The translations under genes were made by a program, and so were the position numbers. A stretch of DNA of 54,052 nucleotides, from contig JAEWPX010000123.1 of the NCBI GenBank assembly GCA_023399375.1, positions 1-54,052 on the forward strand. Reading direction: 5' to 3'. Below the pieces are notes generated by a model that ran no database searches, was not told the DNA's origin, and was given only the letters and a program-made list of their open reading frames with translations. Positions 50,156 through 54,052 of this stretch are shown here, one piece after another (position 1 is the first letter of the stretch; each line of letters begins with the position of its first letter). This DNA comes from Pseudomonadota bacterium. GTDB lineage: Bacteria > Desulfobacterota > Desulfovibrionia > Desulfovibrionales > Desulfovibrionaceae.

Positions 50156-52269
50156 TTCGCGTCCTGCGGGGTGAGCCCGGCCGCGGCAAGAACCTCGCCC
50201 ACGTCCGCAAGCCCCAGCGCGGCGTAACGCGCCCGGCCCGGCGCGCCCGTCTCCTTGTCCCAACCCATGGCCTCGTAAAAGAAGTCCATGGCCCGGGCGA
50301 TGTCGGCCGGGTCCATGCGGATCGTGCCCTTGGTGAAGGGCGCTGCGCCGCGCGGGTCCTCGAAGACCCAGGGCGGCACGAGGTCGTGCCCGGCGCGCAT
50401 GTCCATCTGCCCCATGTCCCGGATGGTCAGGGCGCGGTGGAGGGTGAAGATGCGTTCCCCGGCCGCATCCAGCGCCTCCCGGTCCATGGCCTGCCCGGTG
50501 GCCAGGCTCAGGAACTTCGACTCCAGGCTGTCGTCTCCGGCGTAGCCGCGCGCGCGCAGGGGGGACGCCGCCCAGGGGCCCATCCAGTTGCACACCCCCA
50601 GCGCGTCGTGCAGCTCCTTGCGCACGAGCGCCCACTTGGCCCGCCGGGCTTTGTGCACGTTGGCGGGCGTGTAGTCCCCCGGGGCGTCCAGGGCGTCCGG
50701 CGAGCCCCAGATGCTGGCGGCCAGTTTCTTCTGCACGTCAAGGGGCAGGCCGTTGCGCACGAAATTCGAGTGCGAATGGCACTGGGCGTCGCGGTTGTAC
50801 TGGGTGTTGATGATCACCCCGCACTGGCCGTCGTCCTCGTTGGCGTGGTGCTTGGGATGGCCCATCTTCCAGTAGGTCGTCGTATGGTCGCCTGCCCACT
50901 CCGCTTCGGGGATGGACCACTGGTCGAAGAGCGCGCCCGTGCCCCGACTGAGGACGTCCCCGAGTTCGCCCTGGCGGTTGGCGATGCGGGGGATGATGTC
51001 GAGGAGAAACGCCGGATCGGCGTTTTCGTACTTGTCCCAGGGGATGGAGGCGTATTCCTTCGCCCCGAGTTTGGCCTTCAGGTAACCGCCCTCGTAGAGC
51101 TTTTGCAGGTCGCGCTGCAATTGGCCGTAATTGGACCACAGGCCCAGGTCGTCGGCGAGGTGCATGCCCACCATGCAGGCCTCGATGGCGGCCTCGCCGC
51201 TATTCTTGCCGTCGAGCCCCTTGAAGAACTTCCGGCCGAACTGCAAGGCGATGCACGTGTTTTGCGCCGTGTCCGGGATGCCGAACTTGGCCGCAACGGA
51301 CGGCACCTTGAGCATGGTGTGGCAACGGATGGGGCAGGCCGTGCAACCGTTGCCGCGCACGGTGTATTTCCAGGCCTCCTCCCCCAAAAAGTAGGCGGCG
51401 CTGTTGGTGCGGTAGGCGATGCGGTTCACGTCGTGGATGTTGCCGCTGATTTCGACCGGCGGTTTTGCCGCGCCCCAACGCTTGCCGGGCTGGCCGATCC
51501 AGCGGGAGGCCGGATTGTAGTATTCGGACTGGGGCGTGGGAAAGCTCGGCACCACATGCTGATTGTTGCCGCCGAGGAGGGAGAGGTGGAATTTGACGAG
51601 CTTTTCCCACTCCCCCCTGTCCCCGGCGATGCGCACCGCGCCGCTGCCCTGTATGGCCACGGCCTTGAGGTTTTTCGCGCCCATCACCCCGCCCACGCCG
51701 CCGGCCGAGTGGGAGACGGAATTGACCACCATGCCCATGGGGGCCTGGTTCTCCCCGGCCTGGCCGATGGCCGCCACCACGCAGTCCGGCCCCATCTCCT
51801 GACTGATCTCCAGGGTGGTCCGGCGGATGCCCGTGCCCCACAGATGGCGGGCGTCGCGGATCTCCACATGGGCGTCGCGGATCATGAGCCACACGGGCCT
51901 GTCGGCCTTGCCTTCCACGATCAGGGCGTCATACCCGGCGTATTTGAGCTTGGCCGCGAAGTGCCCGCCCATGTGGCCAGACCCGACCAGCGGGCGGGGC
52001 CAGCAAGTGGGGAAAATGGTGGTCACGGTGGTGCGGCCGTTGCAGGGCACGCTCGTGCCGACCAGCACCCCGGCGGCGAAAACCAGTTTGTTGGCTGCAT
52101 CGAAAGGGCCGGTCCCGGCCGGGACTTCGTCCCAGAGCACCCGGTAGCCGATTCCGGCGCCGCCAAGCACTGCCGCGTAGCGTTCGATCGTGTGTTCGAC
52201 GCCGATTTTTCCCGTGGAAAGATCCACGCGCAGGATCTTGCCGACAAATCCGCCGCTGCGTGCGGCCAT
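50152..52269 (-). CDS. Aldehyde:ferredoxin oxidoreductase family enzyme (YdhV-like)
   Basis: AOR-family enzymes oxidise aldehydes, or reduce acids, at a tungsten or molybdenum bis-pterin site with one [4Fe-4S] cluster. The 705-residue protein starts GGFVGKILRVDLSTGKI and has GGAGIGYRVLWDE, SGHMGGHFAAKLKYAGYDAL, SVSHSAGGVGGVMGAKNLKA (pterin-binding) and GCTACPIRCHTML with Cys309, Cys312 and Cys316; a fourth ligand is likely in DALGVCNWMG. It is longer than classical AOR (about 605 residues) and closer to YdhV-type members. It lies between the Tat-targeted polyferredoxin and an unknown protein, all leftward. It has no signal peptide of its own. The substrate is unknown. Confidence 0.92.
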   Translation of the reverse strand: MAARSGGFVGKILRVDLSTGKIGVEHTIERYAAVLGGAGIGYRVLWDEVPAGTGPFDAANKLVFAAGVLVGTSVPCNGRTTVTTIFPTCWPRPLVGSGHMGGHFAAKLKYAGYDALIVEGKADRPVWLMIRDAHVEIRDARHLWGTGIRRTTLEISQEMGPDCVVAAIGQAGENQAPMGMVVNSVSHSAGGVGGVMGAKNLKAVAIQGSGAVRIAGDRGEWEKLVKFHLSLLGGNNQHVVPSFPTPQSEYYNPASRWIGQPGKRWGAAKPPVEISGNIHDVNRIAYRTNSAAYFLGEEAWKYTVRGNGCTACPIRCHTMLKVPSVAAKFGIPDTAQNTCIALQFGRKFFKGLDGKNSGEAAIEACMVGMHLADDLGLWSNYGQLQRDLQKLYEGGYLKAKLGAKEYASIPWDKYENADPAFLLDIIPRIANRQGELGDVLSRGTGALFDQWSIPEAEWAGDHTTTYWKMGHPKHHANEDDGQCGVIINTQYNRDAQCHSHSNFVRNGLPLDVQKKLAASIWGSPDALDAPGDYTPANVHKARRAKWALVRKELHDALGVCNWMGPWAASPLRARGYAGDDSLESKFLSLATGQAMDREALDAAGERIFTLHRALTIRDMGQMDMRAGHDLVPPWVFEDPRGAAPFTKGTIRMDPADIARAMDFFYEAMGWDKETGAPGRARYAALGLADVGEVLAAAGLTPQDAK

Positions 52270-52296
52270 GGCTGGCTCCTTGCCCTTGGCGAGCTG

Positions 52297-53058
52297 TTAT
52301 TGGGAAGCGGCCTTCCCGGCCGGGACATGGCAATCCGCGCAGGCGGCGGTTTTTTCCGGGGCAACCGCGGACACGGTGGACCGGAGGGGGCTCCCGTCGC
52401 GGGTGAGGTCCCGCCAGGGCACGTAGTGCAGGGCCGCGGCCGGACAAGCCTCCACGCATTTGGGGCTGCCGTGGCAGAGAAAGCATTTCGTGGCGATTCC
52501 GGCTTCTTCGTCGAAGGAGAGCATGTCCCAGGGGCAGGCCCGCTGGCACAGGCGGCAGCCCACGCAGGCGGCGGCGTCGACGACCCGGGCTCCGGTTGCT
52601 GGATCGGCCCTGATGGCGTTTTGCGGGCAAGCAGCGGCGCAGGGCACGGGATGCGGGCATTGGCGGCACACGCCCTGGAGCACCAGTCCGTCGCCCCAGT
52701 CCCCGTGCATGGCGTCGCCGCCGGTCGGGCCGGCGAGGCCGTAGTTGACGGCGCGGGCGATCTTGATCCGCGCCAGGGAAGGCTGCGCGCGGCCGTCGTT
52801 GAATTCCGTGCAGGCCAGCTCGCAACGCTGGCAGCCCACGCAGCGGGTGGGATCGGCCACGATGATCCCCTTGGCGCTGTCCAGGATCACCAGCGGGGCG
52901 TTCTCGCCGAAGGCCTCGCCGAGACCCATGAAGGCCAAGCCGGAGAGCGCGCAGACGGACAGCTTGAGAAAACCCCGACGGGTCAGTTCGGCCTCCCATC
53001 CGGAGGACTTTGCCGCCCTTTCGATCCATTCCGACGAGATGCTGCGGATTTTCTCCAT
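52297..53058 (-). CDS. Tat-exported polyferredoxin with a C-terminal CxxCH haem motif
   Basis: This is a 253-residue electron carrier. TRRGFLKLSVCALSGLAFM at 26-44 is a twin-arginine signal. Four [4Fe-4S] sites follow: CVGCQRCELAC (73-83), CRQCPHPVPCAAAC (131-144), CVGCRLCQRAC (165-175) and CFLCHGSPKCVEAC (192-205). This is the DMSO-reductase-B/YdhY pattern. At 240-244 CADCH is a c-type haem-binding motif, which is not a normal part of this family and would be functional because the protein is exported. The adjacent AOR gene starts 27 bases downstream, so it probably connects that enzyme to the membrane or periplasm. Confidence 0.9.
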   Translation of the reverse strand: MEKIRSISSEWIERAAKSSGWEAELTRRGFLKLSVCALSGLAFMGLGEAFGENAPLVILDSAKGIIVADPTRCVGCQRCELACTEFNDGRAQPSLARIKIARAVNYGLAGPTGGDAMHGDWGDGLVLQGVCRQCPHPVPCAAACPQNAIRADPATGARVVDAAACVGCRLCQRACPWDMLSFDEEAGIATKCFLCHGSPKCVEACPAAALHYVPWRDLTRDGSPLRSTVSAVAPEKTAACADCHVPAGKAASQ

Positions 53059-53302
53059 GTCGCGCCTCCCGCAACGAGCGCCCCGGTCACGGGACCGGAA
53101 AAAACGCTATGGCATGATGGGCCTTGGGATATGCATAAAACGCTTTTCCCCGGGCGTCCATGGCGTGTGGCGACGGGGAGAGAGCGCCCGTGGTTGGCCC
53201 GTCGCCGCCGGGACGGAAAAGTCCGTTTCCGGAAGCAGAACGGGCGCGAGGCAGACCGGCCATGCCGGGCGTTTCACGGTGTCGCTGCCGGGCGGCAAGG
53301 GG

Positions 53303-53764
53303 CTACAGTCCGGCAACGGCATCGGCCACAGTTCGGGCCAGCCTCTCCACGAGCATTTGCTGGGCGGCGGCAAGCGCGCCGGCATCCCGCATGGCCACCC
53401 GGATGCGAAATTCCACGGTGCGGCTGGTCAGGGGACTGCCGTTTGCGTCGAGGATGGACCAACTGGCGTGCAGGACGGCGATTTGCTCGGGCATATTTTG
53501 CAGCTGGATGGGATGAAAGATGATTTTTGGGGAGGGCTGGCCCTCCGTGGCGCGAGGCAGAGTCATTTGCGGGGTTCTCTTATTTCCGGGAGGTGATGCC
53601 ACGGGCGGCCGGGCGGGCTGCGGTCGTTCGGTATCCGGCCCGGGCGTGCGCATGTTTCCGGCGAAAAGCGGGCTGGCCTTGCCGTCGGTCCGGATTGCGA
53701 TGCCGGTTGCCGGAAGGGTGCGTGCGCAATCGTTTGGACCCACCGCATCGGTCTCGGTCCGCAA
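53303..53764 (-). CDS. Uncharacterised protein, possible PqiC-like (ABC auxiliary) C-terminal domain
   Basis: The last 75 residues (EQIAVLHASWSILDANGSPL, then VEFRIRVAMRDAGALAAAQQ) resemble the end of PqiC/DUF330 lipoproteins that assist lipid-transport ABC systems. The first half is Pro/Ser-rich and unstructured. The start is unclear: there is a TTG at 53764, a later ATG within TPQMTLPRATEG, and the frame stays open upstream to the stop of the neighbouring gene. No lipoprotein signal is seen, so the gene may be truncated or frameshifted at its 5' end. Confidence 0.4.
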   Translation of the reverse strand: MRTETDAVGPNDCARTLPATGIAIRTDGKASPLFAGNMRTPGPDTERPQPARPPVASPPGNKRTPQMTLPRATEGQPSPKIIFHPIQLQNMPEQIAVLHASWSILDANGSPLTSRTVEFRIRVAMRDAGALAAAQQMLVERLARTVADAVAGL

Positions 53765-53851
53765 GAAGTCCTTCGACGGGAAAACGAGGACCGGCCTGTC
53801 GGCGGTTTCTCCAGCGGCGTCTTTGATCGGGGGAGGCCTTGCGCATGGCCG

Positions 53852-54052
53852 CTAAAAGGGCGCTGGGACCTGGATGTAGACCGTCGTGCCGCCCTGGATG
53901 ACGGGTTGGTAGTAAACGTCGCCCACGGCGTAGTAGGTCTGGCCGTCGACGAGCACGGGCGCGGCTGCTGGCGGCAGTGCGTAGAGGGTCGCCGCGACCG
54001 CCGCGGCCGTGGTCACGGCTGCCGCCGCCGCCATCGCGCCCGGAGCCACGAC
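53852..54052 (-). CDS. DUF6515-like small periplasmic protein, partial (runs off right edge)
   Basis: Only the C-terminal 67 residues are present. An Ala-rich stretch leads to VLVDGQTYYAVGDVYYQPVI and GGTTVYIQVPAPF. The Tyr-rich GxTYYxxGxxYYxPV pattern is that of DUF6515-type proteins, which are secreted and of unknown function. The frame is open to the edge, so the start lies outside the window. Confidence 0.5.
   Translation of the reverse strand, partial: VVAPGAMAAAAAVTTAAAVAATLYALPPAAAPVLVDGQTYYAVGDVYYQPVIQGGTTVYIQVPAPF

Noticed and set aside
53092..53113. CCGGTC-ACGG-GACCGG hairpin followed by A6, upstream of the polyferredoxin gene
   Set aside because: The A run is on the wrong side for a plus-strand terminator, and no plus-strand gene ends here. 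On the minus strand the T run precedes the stem. It may be incidental.
50125..53523. Open frame of about 1130 codons on the plus strand opposite the AOR operon
   Set aside because: It spans two separate real genes on the other strand and the gaps between them, and has no motif of any family.

Overview
The window looks like chromosome from a GC-rich, anaerobic, sulfate-reducer-type deltaproteobacterium (Desulfovibrio/Solidesulfovibrio-like). This is inferred from a paralogue pair resembling adenylylsulfate reductase AprA/AprB, a tungsten/molybdenum aldehyde:ferredoxin oxidoreductase with a Tat-exported polyferredoxin, UbiD/UbiX decarboxylases and many large sensory kinases. No rRNA, complete tRNA or CRISPR array is visible.

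Layout. (1) 1-720, minus strand: a cytosine-5 DNA methyltransferase running off the left edge, preceded and overlapped by the C-terminal half of a Mu-type com gene, so a prophage edge. (2) 732-8273, minus: tetR, two ubiD genes, ubiX, a chimeric yhbP-ubiD pseudogene and a prpF-like isomerase. Three near-identical ACYAAC-TG-GTTRGT sites make a readable TetR regulon. (3) 8274-8860: an intergenic stretch with three TGGATAACC repeats and the 3' half of a tRNA-Arg(UCU) gene, the usual scar of an integrated element. (4) 8861-13420, minus: DASS-family anion transporter, AprA-like flavoprotein, AprB-like ferredoxin and a Crp/Fnr regulator. (5) 13764-19151, minus: a 1795-residue protein combining Ser/Thr kinase, AAA ATPase, GAF, PAS and GGDEF domains. 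(6) 19.4-22.2 kb: a graveyard with a broken umuD, a broken tyrosine integrase and a molybdopterin oxidoreductase lacking its middle.

(7) 22290-30921, minus: wecB, nfrB, nfrA and a DUF4434 gene. This matches the E. coli N4 glycan receptor export genes (nfrB-nfrA-ybcH) but with the UDP-ManNAc-forming epimerase in the same operon. (8) 31199-34237: a hybrid histidine kinase. (9) 34.5-34.9 kb: an IS3 orfA start joined to a tonB tail. (10) 35134-37062: a GDSL autotransporter esterase. (11) 37239-41788: a QseBC-like two-component pair divergent from dsbD and a DsbA-like gene, with a PmrA/QseB-type box between them. (12) 42145-49466, plus: a signalling array of five genes (kinase, receiver, receiver-HD-GYP, kinase, receiver-PAS-kinase) that looks like a duplicated kinase/receiver module. 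(13) 49589-53058, minus: AOR operon. (14) 53.3 kb to the right edge: two poorly recognised genes, the last one partial.

How it fits together. Turnover of c-di-GMP is represented by the GGDEF protein and the HD-GYP protein. NfrB carries MshEN-type segments, so the glycan secretion operon is a plausible local target. The UbiD and AprBA-like operons look like two substrate-specific anaerobic catabolic or respiratory modules, each with its own regulator. Frameshifts are confined to the remnant zones, and nearly all are single-base losses at short homopolymers. That fits decay, but sequencing error should be excluded.
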